Shown here piece by piece: positions 42,459 to 51,853 of a stretch of 64,000 nt of DNA; position 1 is the first letter of the stretch; every line of letters begins with the position of its first letter. The DNA is taken from assembly GCF_901709675.1 (NCBI RefSeq), contig NC_051101.1:14345416-14409415 (forward strand), written 5' to 3'. The notes under the pieces were generated by a model. The model was not told the origin of the DNA. It searched no databases and saw nothing but the letters and a program-made list of their open reading frames with translations. The DNA is from Syngnathus acus (taxonomy: Eukaryota > Chordata > Actinopteri > Syngnathiformes > Syngnathidae). Position numbers and translations under genes: made by a program.

Positions 42459-43228
42459 ATTTGGATGACTTTCATAATTACGACACTTATCAGAAGGAAA
42501 CAACGGACGTCAGCAAGATGGATTCAAAGACAATGGTAATTAAATCCAATGATTCAGCAGTCAACAAAGAAAATAGCAAGGTGAGTGAGCCACGTTACTT
42601 TGACAGCCTGCAGATCTGTATCCTCTTTATAACAGTACAGGATGATGTTGTTGGTCATGCTGAAACTTTCCCTCACTCCCAGGTGATAAAAGAGGGACGC
42701 TTGGCAGAACGAGTCGCTCATCTCCACCACAGCCACATCTGACAAGAAAACGGTGCTGGCTCATTCAATGCAAATACTGGAAGAAGAAGAAGAAGAACGA
42801 ACCAAATAGGCTTGGCGAAAAACGCTTGCAAACTCACCTGCGTTGTAAAAGCTATCCAGGACGTCCGTGGTCGCCATGGAGATCCTCTCGAAGGGGATGC
42901 TTTGAAACGAGGCCCGCGAGTCGGCACACGCCTCCTTCAGACACGCCAGGGACAAGTGACGCTCGGCTGGGGCGCTGTCCGCTCTCGCCGCCCTCGCCGC
43001 CGCGTCCACGGCGTCCACGGCGTCCACGTCCTCCCTGTCGTTGGCGATGTAGGCCACCGACACGGCGCGGCCGCGGCTCCGGGGCGAAACGACGCCGTTC
43101 TTGGCGGCGCTGCTCCGGGCGCTCATCTCCATGGCCAGCGGGTCTTGCCACATACTTCCCGCAGACGCCTGCAGCCAGGCGGCGGGTTCCCGCCGGAGGC
43201 TCATGCGCCTCCGCTCCGTCGTGTACAT
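38909..43228 (-). CDS. map3k6: MAP3K6 (ASK2)-like MAP kinase kinase kinase, central part in assembly gap
   Basis: ASK-family stress kinase acting above p38/JNK. Minus-strand exons: 42838-43228 (ATG 43228, or in-frame ATG 43204), 42599-42738, 42184-42371, 41824-41991, 41509-41615, 41278-41360; gap 41078-41277; then 40688-40853, 40278-40460, 40112-40217, 39798-40014, 39623-39729, 39365-39459, 39209-39285, 38909-38999. N-terminal landmarks: [84 protein letters not shown]-terminal landmarks: [25 protein letters not shown], a coiled coil ([13 protein letters not shown]) and a SAM-like end with [18 protein letters not shown] and RERFSG favour MAP3K6 over MAP3K5. The region between VQSEG and LRKDSER, which holds the whole kinase domain, is absent and must sit in the gap. 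One base appears missing at 41867-41869, and about seven residues expected between exons 2 and 3 were not found. Confidence 0.9.
40909..40981. repeat. (GGAT)n microsatellite
   Basis: About eighteen perfect ATGG/GGAT units in a map3k6 intron next to the N gap. It may have contributed to the assembly break. Confidence 0.95.
41078..41277. other. Assembly gap (200 N)
   Basis: Exactly 200 N, so a placeholder rather than a measured size. It interrupts map3k6 exon 41278-41360 right after VVSD. A (GGAT)n microsatellite ends about 97 bp to its left. Confidence 1.
41684..41764 (-). pseudogene. tRNA-Ile-like pseudogene in a map3k6 intron
   Basis: On the minus strand, GGCCGGTTAGCTCAGTTGAT, a D-arm closing GAGC, a T-arm ACGGGTTCAATACCCGT and a closing ACGGGCC match tRNA-Ile(AAU) closely. 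However, the anticodon loop reads CTCATGA, extra bases follow the loop and lie in the variable region (81 nt instead of about 74), and the anticodon stem does not pair as expected. No Pol III T-run directly follows. It is best read as a decayed tRNA copy or the head of an old tRNA-derived repeat. Confidence 0.6.
42401..42455. repeat. (CA)n microsatellite
   Basis: Perfect 55-bp CA run in the intron between map3k6 exons 2 and 3, close to the exon 3 acceptor. On the transcribed strand it reads (TG)n. Confidence 0.98.
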
Positions 43229-43979
43229 TTGCTGGTTAGGGTTTTCTTTCTAGTCTGTGTCTTGCTCGCCACTTGCTTGACCTTTTTGTTGTTGCGAGTC
43301 CCTCAGGTGAGTGAGTGAGTTAGTTAGTTAGTGTTGGCTCGTGAGAGAACGATTCGTTCAAAAGAACGAATCCTTTCTGTGAACAGATCACTTCCTAAAG
43401 TGATTCGTTCTTTTTTCAGTTCATATGACTTCAACCAGTAGGTGTCGGTAATACGCATTGAAGCTGGTGCCACCTCGCCGTAAAACAAAACGAAGAAGTG
43501 TCGATTTACGATTTGCCAAGGAAAGAAAGAACCACTCAGTGAAACAGCACTTCTTTTATGCACGTTTTCTCCAAGCTAACGGCTAACTTGATTGCATGAA
43601 GGGATGCCCCGTTATGCAAAAACGGGGAGATTATGCTTCTCTTCAGGTCATCTTTATTTCATAACACTTCAAATAACGTGTATGCATAGATACGCCTAAA
43701 TATTGTTATCCACTGCAATTTCACATTAGATTGCTGGTTTGAAATTTCCTTTTATTATTATTATTTTAATAAACATTAAAACCTGTTAAAACTTGTCTGG
43801 TGTTTTATTCCTTGTTTTTATGTTTTTGGGCATGAAAACAAAAATCTGACATTTGGTTAACTGCTTTATATGACAATATGTATATGTGTTTTACGTTGTG
43901 TAATATGTGTTGGTGTCCCGCAAAATAAAGAGCAAGGAGTCAAATACACATTCTTGACACGTTCAAAAAATGCATAAAG

Positions 43980-44400
43980 TTATTAGGTACACCTAAAAAT
44001 GGTGCTGTACCTAATGGAGTGTCCGTGTGACGTCACAGATCAACCAGCCAATCAGGAGGTGGGGGTGAGGGCGGCTGTGGCACTTTTCACTTTCAGTTCA
44101 GCTTTGACCATGATATCTCCCTAATGAAGTGGCCTGTTATTAGGTACACCTGAAAATGGCGGCGTACCTAAAGGAGTGTCCGTGTGACGTCACAGATCAA
44201 ACAGCCAATCAGAAAGTGGGGGTGAGGGCGGGTGTGGCACTTTTCACTTTCAGTTAAGCTTTGGCCATGATTTTTCCCTAATGAACTGACCTGTTATTAG
44301 GTACACTTGAAAATGGCGGTGTACCTAATGGAGTGTCCAAGTGACGTCACAGATCAAACAGCCAATCAGAAAGTGGGGGTGAGGCGGGTGTGGCACTTTT
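43980..44400. repeat. Three tandem copies of a ~157-bp unit
   Basis: Units begin with TTATTAGGTACAC at about 43980, 44137 and 44294. Each contains TGTACCTAATGGAGTGTCC, GTGACGTCACAGATCAA, CAGCCAATCAG and CACTTTTCACTT. AGGTACACC and its complement GGTGTACCT face each other about 15 bp apart, so each unit can form a hairpin. A CRE-like TGACGTCA and an inverted CCAAT box (CCAATCAG) occur in every unit. Confidence 0.85.
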
Positions 44401-44437
44401 CACTTAAACCAGGGGTGCCGACCTCCAGTCCTCGAGG

Positions 44438-45775
44438 GGCCGCGTTCCAATATGTGTTCTCCAAGTTACCCTCGTTAAACGCACCTGCGTGAAAAGTTTG
44501 GGTCATTTTCACGTTCTGCAGGAGCTAAAACTTTTCACGCAGGTGCACTTAACGAGGGAATCACACAGACACTCCATTAGGTACACCGCCATTTTCAAGT
44601 GTACCAAATAACAGGCCACTTTATTAGGGAAATATCATGGTCAAAGGTCACAGGTGTCAAGCTCTAGTTCTTGGGGCCGCGTTCCAATATGTTTTGCAAG
44701 TTACCCTCGTTAAGTGCACCTGCGTGAAAACTTTTAGCCACTTTCACGTTCTGCAGGAGCTAAAACTTTTCACGCAGGTGCGCTTAACGAGGGACTCACT
44801 TGGACACTCCATTAGGTACACCGCCATTTTCAAGTGTAACTAATAACAGGCCACTTTATTCGGGAAATATCATGGTCAAAGTTCACAGGTGTCAAGCTCT
44901 AGTTCTTGGGGCCGCGTTCCAATATGTTTTGCAAGTTACCCTCGTTAAGTGCACCTGCGTGAAAACTTTTAGCCACTTTCACGTTCTGCAGGAGCTAAAA
45001 CGTTTCACGCAGGTGCGCTTAACGAGGGACTCACTTGGACACTCCATTAGGTACACCGCCATTTTCAAGTGTACCTAATAACAGGCCACTTTATTCGGGA
45101 AATATCATGGTCAAAGGTCACAGGTGTCAAGCTCTAGTTCTTGGGGCCGCGTTCCAATATGTTTTGCAAGTTACCCTCGTTAAGTGCACCTGCGTGAAAA
45201 CTTTTAGCCACTTTCACGTTCTGCAGGAGCTAAAACTTTTCACGCAGGTGCGCTGAACGAGGGACTCACTTGGACACTCCATTAGGTACACCGCCATTTT
45301 CAAGTGTACCTAATAACAGGCCACTTTATTCGGGAAATATCATGGTCAAAGGTCACAGGTGTCAAGCTCCAGTCCTCGGGGCCGCATTCCAACATGTTTT
45401 CCAAGATAATAAAGTGGCCTGTTATTAGGTACACTTGAAAATGGCGGTGTACCTAATGGAGTGTCCGTGTGATTCCCTCGTTAAGCGCACCTGCGTGAAA
45501 AGTTTTTGGTCATTTTCACGTTCTGCAGGAGCTAAAACTTTTCACGCAGGTGCGCTTAACGAGGGACTCACTCGGACACTCCATTAGGTACACCGCCATT
45601 TTCAAGTGTACCTAATAACAAGCCACTTTATTAGGGAAATATCATGGTCAAAGGACACAGGTGTCAAGCTGTAGTCCTCTGGGCCGCGTTCCAACATGTT
45701 TTCCAAGTTACCCTCGTTAAACACACCTGCGTGAAAAGATTTTGGTCATTTTCACATTCTGCAGGAGCTAAAAAA
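44438..45775. repeat. Tandem array of ~235-bp palindromic units
   Basis: The marker GGCCGC occurs at 44438, 44675, 44910, 45145 and 45380, giving periods of 237, 235, 235 and 235 bp, then at 45682 after a longer variant. Each unit holds a large inverted repeat: CTCGTTAAGTGCACCTGCGT on one arm and its complement after a spacer containing TTCACGTTCTGCAGGAGC. A second hairpin arm (GGACACTCCATTAGGTACAC) is complementary to the 157-bp units to the left. Repeated open frames in this interval come from the periodicity. Confidence 0.9.
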
Positions 45776-45795
45776 GGATCAGTGTGTGTGTGTGG

Positions 45796-45814
45796 GGGGG
45801 GGGGGGGGGGGGGG
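45796..45814. repeat. G homopolymer
   Basis: G run of about 18 after a short GT tract, at the right border of the tandem array in MITE copy A. Confidence 0.85.
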
Positions 45815-45892
45815 ACGATTCGTTTGAACGAATCTTTGAGTGAAATGATTCTAAAGATTCAGTTCACTTAAAAGAACTGGAATGCACATCAC

Positions 45893-46736
45893 TCGAGCGA
45901 GTGAGTGGCCGCCCGCCCACCCACTCCGCTTGGGTGGTGTCAAATCGACGAACATTCCCGAAACTCCACCCTACTTCGGTGACGAAGCATATCCTGAAAC
46001 CGGATGCCTGTGCTTTTTGTGTTCCTTCTGCTTTGGCACTCAATGTTTCAATGAAGTTGTTGACTTCCGCCCGCGGTAACTTTTCATTGTCTTGAACTGT
46101 GGTGGCGGGTTGCGCAATAAGCTCGGCTCGGCACATGTTACCTCCCTAATTGTGTTCTTTCACAATAATACAAACGCTTGCGTAATGTAACGAGCTATGG
46201 TGCCAACCCCCTTTGTTGCCAGTCTTGCACTTTTGCAGCCAAGAGACTGACTGGGCTGGCTGCACGTTGCTTCACTGTGGATCACAATGCGAGCGGCAAC
46301 CTTGTGGACATTCGGGTAGCGCTTTTGCTTGATTTAGCGCAGGAGTCGTCGACATGTTTGCTTCCAAAATGGACTCAATTTTCCGTTCATATTTTGGAGG
46401 TTATTGATAGTGCCGATAAATATCAAAATACGCAGCACGTGTCTGATCCCTTCTACAATAGTCCGAGAAAAGAATGTCCCATCGCTGATGTGGCAGACAA
46501 GGCACAATGAAAATGATGTTACTAATTTTCAAATATTTCATGGGCAATAATTGGGTCGATGCAGTTTAATAGTTGACAGTCTTTATTTACAGTAGAAAAA
46601 TGTAATTTTACATGACTGACGTGAGAAAATAAAAAGGCGGGTCTTAAGGTCACGCTCGACCGCTTCCTTCATCAGGTCCCGTCTCGAAACACAAAAGACC
46701 ACATCGTACAATTTGAACATCTCTCTCTCTATTCTT
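45893..46736. other. Spacer between MITE copy A and snip1
   Basis: No exon was recognised apart from the snip1 3'UTR at its right end (46582-46736). A plus-strand frame at 46178-46510 has no familiar motif. Confidence 0.4.
46582..46587 (-). other. Candidate poly(A) signal of snip1
   Basis: AATAAA on the minus strand, about 150 nt after the snip1 stop. Confidence 0.55.
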
Positions 46737-48215
46737 TTACTCATCCAGGCCTTCGTCCTCCTCGTCCGGCTGCTCCTTGACGTCCACCTCGCTGGTGTCT
46801 GAGAACTCGTGCAGCAGGACATACTCGCGACTGCTGAAGCCGAACTTGAGCACGTCCTTCTCCTTGAGCTCGTAGTAGCGCTGCGCCTCGATCCGCTGGT
46901 TGTTCAGGTAAGTGCCGTTGCCCGACGCCAAGTCGATGATGTACGGTCTCACCCGGCGGCCCGCGGTGCCGTCGGCCCGCGTGAACTCCGTCACTCTGAA
47001 AAAGAGGCTCTTGAGAGTCGTTCGACTGGAAGGGTTTGACTCCAGTCTAGTTGCGCTTGCTTACCTGTACTGGAAGACGGCGTGCTGCTTGGAGCAGGAC
47101 GGGTGATCGATGGGAATGTCGGCGATTTTCCGCTGTCTCCCCAACAAATAGGCACTCTGTCTGTGAATGTACATGACGGGAAGCTGCTCGTCGTTCTTAA
47201 ACGGGTAGAGCCGCCACCTCCGCTTGGGAATGCGCGCCTCGGGCGGCTCGTTGTACTTGATCACGACTCCCGGAAGGTGTTGGTGTCTTCCGTGAGCGCC
47301 CCCGACAGGCCAAAGTTGGGCTTCTCCTTGTCGGCGGGGGGCTCCGTCGGGCTGTTGCTGGCGCTCTCCTGACGGCCAAAGTTCATTTCCTGGTTCTCCT
47401 CGCGCCTTTCACGATTTTCCCGCCGCTGCTCGTCGTGCTGGCGGCGCTCCGCTTGCTGCGAGGTGGCCGCATCCCGCTCCCGCCGTCTGTCGCCGTTCCG
47501 TTCTCTCTCGTGAGGTCGCTCCGATTCCCACTTGCTGCGCCTTTCCTCCGGCTGCTCGTTTCTTCTTCTCTGCTCATCTCCGCCCGAACGATGCTCGTCA
47601 CGCTCCTGTGTTGCAATTGGTAATAGAAAGATGATTTGGGAAAATAAGTTTGAGATGAAACAGTCACTTGGTCAATTGTTTTGAAGAAAAAAAAAAAGAA
47701 AAAAGAAAGCCTCGTTTGGTAATGCGATTCATTTTGAGAAGAAAACGACTAATTCACCCGCTTTAACTTGACATCAGCACTGCGATGAGGACTTCTCCTC
47801 CGAGGAGATCTGCTACCTCGCCGGGGAGGGGGGCTCTTTCTCCTGCCTGCCGAGCGTTCGCTTGCCCTAACAGGCGACCTGGACCGAACATAAACATACA
47901 AAACAAATCTTGGAAAGCATAACATTTGGTTTGTTGCGCAACAAATGCTAACGGCTAGCCAAACAAGCTAAGCTACACTATCGACATGTTGTCATTTGAA
48001 CCACGCGTTGTTTTATGGAAGAACAAAACACGATTTAAAACACAATGTCTTAATAACAAGAAGGAAGACCTGCTGGCTCTCCTCCTCGGTGGGCTTCTGT
48101 TGTCACTGGGCGAGCGGCGTGTTCTGTGCGGCCTCGCGGGGCTTAGCTTCTCTTGTTTCACCTTAACTTTCATTTCGGGCGAGTCCCTTCTCCTGTGTCG
48201 TTTTTCTTTGGCCAT
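46737..48215 (-). CDS. snip1: Smad nuclear-interacting protein 1 (FHA domain)
   Basis: Nuclear FHA-domain protein associated with the spliceosome, SMAD/CBP signalling and microRNA biogenesis. Minus-strand exons: 48070-48215 (ATG 48215), 47758-47878, 47065-47605 and 46737-46995 (stop 46737-46739). The N-terminus is basic and low-complexity (MAKEKRHRRRDSPE, PPPRRGSRSPRRR, then a Glu/Arg-rich stretch). A conserved linker follows (KPNFGLSGALTEDTNTFRG, KYNEPPEARIPKRRWRLYPF). The FHA domain shows LLGRQRKIADIPIDHPSCSK, the next residues QHAVFQYR, then IDLASGNGTYLNNQRIE. It ends in an acidic tail (DEEDEGLDE). The frame breaks at 47269-47271, where one C of a run appears lost; adding it restores the family sequence FRGVVIKY, so I read this as a base error. 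Head-to-head with dnali1, as in human. Confidence 0.92.
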
Positions 48216-48704
48216 TTGCTTTTCAAGACTCCTCCCAAAAAGTTGTAGAGCACTTGAACTTAAGCGTACATGACCGTTTCCTAGAAATCAAACTAAGCGA
48301 AAAACAGTTGTGCTAGTGTACGTTATGGATTCTTTACTTCCGCTTCCGATGAGAAACAGCTGAATGTGCCCCGGCGAATAACTGCATGTAGAATGGTTCC
48401 GTTTTGCAGTCACACATTTTTCATTTTTAGAAATATCTCACTTAAACACGATACAAAAATGTCATTCTTTCGTAAAAACCTGCTCTTTAACTTATGATAC
48501 AAATTAAACGTATGAATGGTAACATCTTACTTTTTCTACTCTTTTCGATCCTACCCGGATCGAAAGAAATGGACACCAGGAGACAGTTGCCATAACGACA
48601 AAAAAACGTCAACGCGAACTTTTTTTTTTTTTTACTTGAAACCAACGTGTAGCTGGAGCTTGTATTTTAATTGGAAAAAAAATCATCCTAACATATCATA
48701 CAAG
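48216..48704. promoter_or_regulatory. Bidirectional promoter region of snip1 and dnali1
   Basis: 489 bp separate the two start codons, which face away from each other. Both 5'UTRs and promoters must lie here unless unseen 5' exons exist. The sequence next to snip1 contains ACTTCCGCTTCC (ETS-like GGAA cores). No TATA box is placed convincingly. Confidence 0.55.
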
Positions 48705-50232
48705 ATGAGTGAGTTCACAGAGTCTCTTCTCAAATATGACACTCCCGTTTCAATAAGCAAAGGCACCGTTAGGAAATCAGTAAAAGTAAGTAGACACATT
48801 TATGATGTGAAATTGAGAAACTGCATGAATGACAAATAGCTGTCATAATCACAGATCAATTCTAATTATGAACAGACTATTCATTGTAGGTAACGTGTTT
48901 GTCCTGAGTGCTCGTCATTGTTTTACGCTTTAAGACTTGTTAGTGTGAGCTGTATTCTCAAATTGCGGTCCAGTCTTTTTTTTTTTTTTCTCCTTGAAAA
49001 TATGACTTTATTCTCCTAACACTACAGCCCTTTTTCAGAAAACATTTAAAGGTTTATCTTCCTGCAGGGGCGTCCATTCAAAGTGAGCCCACATCAGCCT
49101 GCTGACACCCCTGTGCCCCCTCCCCCTCAAAGCAAATCAGGGTCACCTGAAAATGAGCAAGTCCTCAACGTCATCTTTCCCCCCAGGTGAGTGCGCCCCA
49201 GCCCGCAACGCCTTTTCCAGCACCCCAACAAACTGGCATTGTAACCTCCGTCTAGAGAGTGGGCGGAGGGCAACGCCATGTGGGCCCAACGAGTGTCCAG
49301 TACGCCAAGTACACGGGCCGACGTGGTCAAGCTGGAAGAGGCGCTCGACAGGAAGTTGCAGCAGAGGCGGGCCTTGGAAACGGGCATCTGCCCCATTCGC
49401 AGGGACTTGTACTCTCAGTGCTTCGGTAACTACGAATGGTGGCAATTTGACGACGCCGCAGGAATGAAGGCAGTCACTGCAGGACTTTTTTTTTCTTTAT
49501 TTCGAGACGAGCTGATCCGGCAGGTGAGCATCAACTGTGTCGAGCGGGGTCTCCTGCTGCTGCGCGTCCGAGACGAGATCCAAACGACCGTGGCCGCTTA
49601 CCAGACCCTGTACGAGAGCAGCGTGGTCTTCGGGATGAGGAAAGCTCTCCAGGCCGAGCAGTGACAAGGAGGACATGCGAAAAAAGAGTAAGCACCCCCC
49701 ACCAGTTTTATTGCCTGCTCGACAAATGCAGTTCAAAGCGCACATCCAAGCAGGTGCAGTATGAACGGAGGAAAAAAATGGGAATACAGTATGGGCGTTC
49801 TTAGCGCTTTGCATGCACATCATTCATCCACAAGCAAAAGCCATTCTCCTCACCTGTTGTCATAACGATTGAAGTCACAGACATCTAATCAAGACAAGTT
49901 TGATTTGGCATATAACACATCATAATGCGTCTCCTTGAAAATGATACAGAGCTGCATTGACACTTCCAGATGAACGATCTGGAGAAAGAAAAGGAGGAGC
50001 TGACCATGCGGGCTTGAATGCGCAGAACGCCAATGCGTCGCCAACGAGAAAAGGGAAGAGGAAAAACGGGAAGCGCAAGAAAAAGAAGCACGTGGAGCAG
50101 ATTCAGTTTTGGAAGAAGACCAACCAGCAGCTCAAGGGTAGAACACGGCGACTCGTCACGACTTCCCTTCTCCTAATATCTGTATTCCCGTTCAGGCCCA
50201 GCTGGAAGGAATTGTCCACGCCAAAGAAGTAA
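48705..50232 (+). CDS. dnali1: Axonemal dynein light intermediate polypeptide 1 (p28 family)
   Basis: Inner-arm dynein light chain of motile cilia and flagella. Exons: 48705-48785 (MSEFTESLLKYDTPVSISKG), 49068-49186, 49256-49425, 49507-49687, 49970 to about 50139, and a last exon from about 50196 to the stop at 50230-50232. The family core is clear: SSTPSTRADVVKLEEALDRK, QQRRALETGICPIRRDLYSQ, DELIRQVSINCVERGLLLLR, and AAYQTLYESSVVFGMRKALQ. A C-terminal coiled coil follows, ending in IQFWKKTNQQLK, AQLEGIV and PKK. From 49662 the frame is broken: a TGA follows ALQAEQ, and single-base shifts occur at 50010-50012, near 50085 and near 50218. Each frame still encodes family sequence, so base errors are likelier than gene death. 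The 49187-49255 intron is only 69 bp. Confidence 0.88.
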
Positions 50233-50267
50233 CTTCCGAACATCATTCAAAGTCTTTCCAAACCGAC

Positions 50268-50273
50268 TTTATT
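50268..50273 (-). other. Candidate poly(A) signal of gnl2
   Basis: AATAAA on the minus strand, beginning 8 nt after the gnl2 stop codon. It lies in the 49-bp space between the dnali1 and gnl2 stops. Confidence 0.55.
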
Positions 50274-50281
50274 GCTATCCT

Positions 50282-51812
50282 TTAGCGCTTAGCTCTCTTA
50301 GCTTTCTGCCCTCCGACGTTGGCGCTTGGCTGTCGAGTCTTCTTGTCCTTGTTCCTGTTCTTGACGTTGTGCGTTTCGTAGTAGCGCGAGCCGACTTTCT
50401 TGGACCGCTGGCGCGATCCATCGCTCTTCTCTGTACAAGTGGGAAAACACAGAGATTTGAAACGACCCGTTACCTTTTTCACTTTGTGACAGACGTTTAC
50501 AAAAGTGATTCAATGTGTGGAAACACGAATTGAAACAAGTCAAATGCATTTGATGTTCTTCTTGACCTCTTTGGACGAGAGTTTGGGGTCGTCGGGCGGA
50601 TGGGCCATCTTCCTCATCGCGCTGTCAGCTTTCCTCTTTCTGTTTTTCTGAGCAGTGACTAAAATAAATGAAAACGAGAGTGTCAGTGAAAAACGATGTT
50701 GACAGCGAGGCTAGCGCAAGAATAACAATGTACGCTTGTTGAAGGGGAAAAAGATTCAGTTAACATGTATTGCACAAAAAAAAAAAAAAAAAACGCAATA
50801 TTGATCAATGTTAAAAGATGTGATTCTTAGTTACCTTTCATCTGCGCTTGTTTGGTCTTGATGTTAGATAACAATTTGTCCGAATCAGCTTTTGGTATCC
50901 TGTTCAAAAAGAAGTCCAAGTAGAAGGTGAGTTTAGTTTTCAACTGGATCAAAACAATGTGCCATCCTCCTCCTTCAGCATTTGGTTGAGCGCTCACACC
51001 GACCTGATGGCAGAGAAGCGTTTGGATTTGGCCCGGTCCAGAAACTGCTTGTATTTGGCGATCTTCTCGTCCAGCTCGCGGATCAACCTGCTTGGAATTC
51101 TTCTTGACAAGGGGACTCTCTTGGGCGGGCCGGCTCGCTGCCTCCCGCTTTCTCTTCTTCCTTTCCACCCTCCTCCTCTTCCTCACTGTCGTCCTCCTCC
51201 TCCTCGGCCTCCGAGCCGGAGATGTCCAGGTCGGGCATCTCCAACGGGGACCAGGTCCTCCTCGTTGAATTCGGGCGCCACGTTGATCTTGCCGAAGTCT
51301 GCCGCACGTTGGACAAAATCTTGTGAAGCTCCTCCTTCTTTCGCCGTTTCTGCCGCTCTTCGTCTTCAGCGCCGACGGGGGCGGGCGCGGCAGCGGCCTC
51401 CTCCGTCTGGACTTCTTGCGCGTCGGCTACTGCCAACGGGGAGCTTCGACTTCCTTGTGAAACGGAGGAAAAAAAAGGTCATGTGACATCCTGTAATATG
51501 CAGCAAATTGTTGATTTACCTCTTGGTCAAAGTCGGGGGCCGGGAGGCTTCACAAAAAAGGTATCCGCCCCCTCTGCCAATCATTAACACCATCTTGGAC
51601 ACCGTGGGCAGATCTGGCTCTCCGCCCTGCACACGAGACGAGACAAAATGTCTAATAACTATCATATACTTCATAGAATTAAAAACGGGGGAATCCTAAT
51701 GTACAAAAAAAAAAAAGACTAGCAAAAATATTTCCCTCTGAATAATCGATTAAAAAGTTAGACAAAAACGTGATCATTGTTTCCTCTGTTTCCTCATTGA
51801 GCTCTGACGTTA

Positions 51813-51853
<41 letters not shown>

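Larger units (their letters stand above)
43332..45892. mobile_element. MITE-like element, copy A, with internal tandem-array insertion
   Basis: The left end (43332-43965) and right end (45812-45892) match the two ends of the element at 54616-55131. Shared segments include GTGTTGGCTCGTGAG, ACGATTCGTTCAAAAGAA, TTTATATGACAATATG, GTAATATGTGTTGGTGTCCC and the closing AATGCACATCACT. There is no coding capacity. Near each end lies a short palindrome built on GATTCGTTC/GAACGAATC. Copy A is about 2 kb longer because a tandem array fills 43980-45775. The superfamily and the target-site duplication are not clear. It starts about 104 bp upstream of the map3k6 ATG. Confidence 0.7.

Noticed and set aside
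38906-43228. Reading the locus as a kinase-less ASK-like gene
   Set aside because: The missing segment coincides exactly with an N gap of placeholder size, so absence cannot be inferred.
42812-43318. 168-aa plus-strand frame rich in Arg/His/Gly, and overlapping frames
   Set aside because: Shadow of the GC-rich first exon of map3k6 on the opposite strand.
44637-45256. Repeated open frames giving near-identical peptides beginning MVKGHRCQALVLGAAF
   Set aside because: They recur with the 235-bp repeat period and lie in a non-coding tandem array; there is no independent coding evidence.
43980-45775. Regular repeats that might suggest a CRISPR array
   Set aside because: Units are 157 or 235 bp, contiguous and palindromic, with no short direct repeats separated by unique spacers, in a vertebrate genome.
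48705-50232. dnali1 as a pseudogene
   Set aside because: The internal TGA and frameshifts fall in the same patch of single-base indels that affects three other conserved genes; splice sites and domain sequence are otherwise intact.
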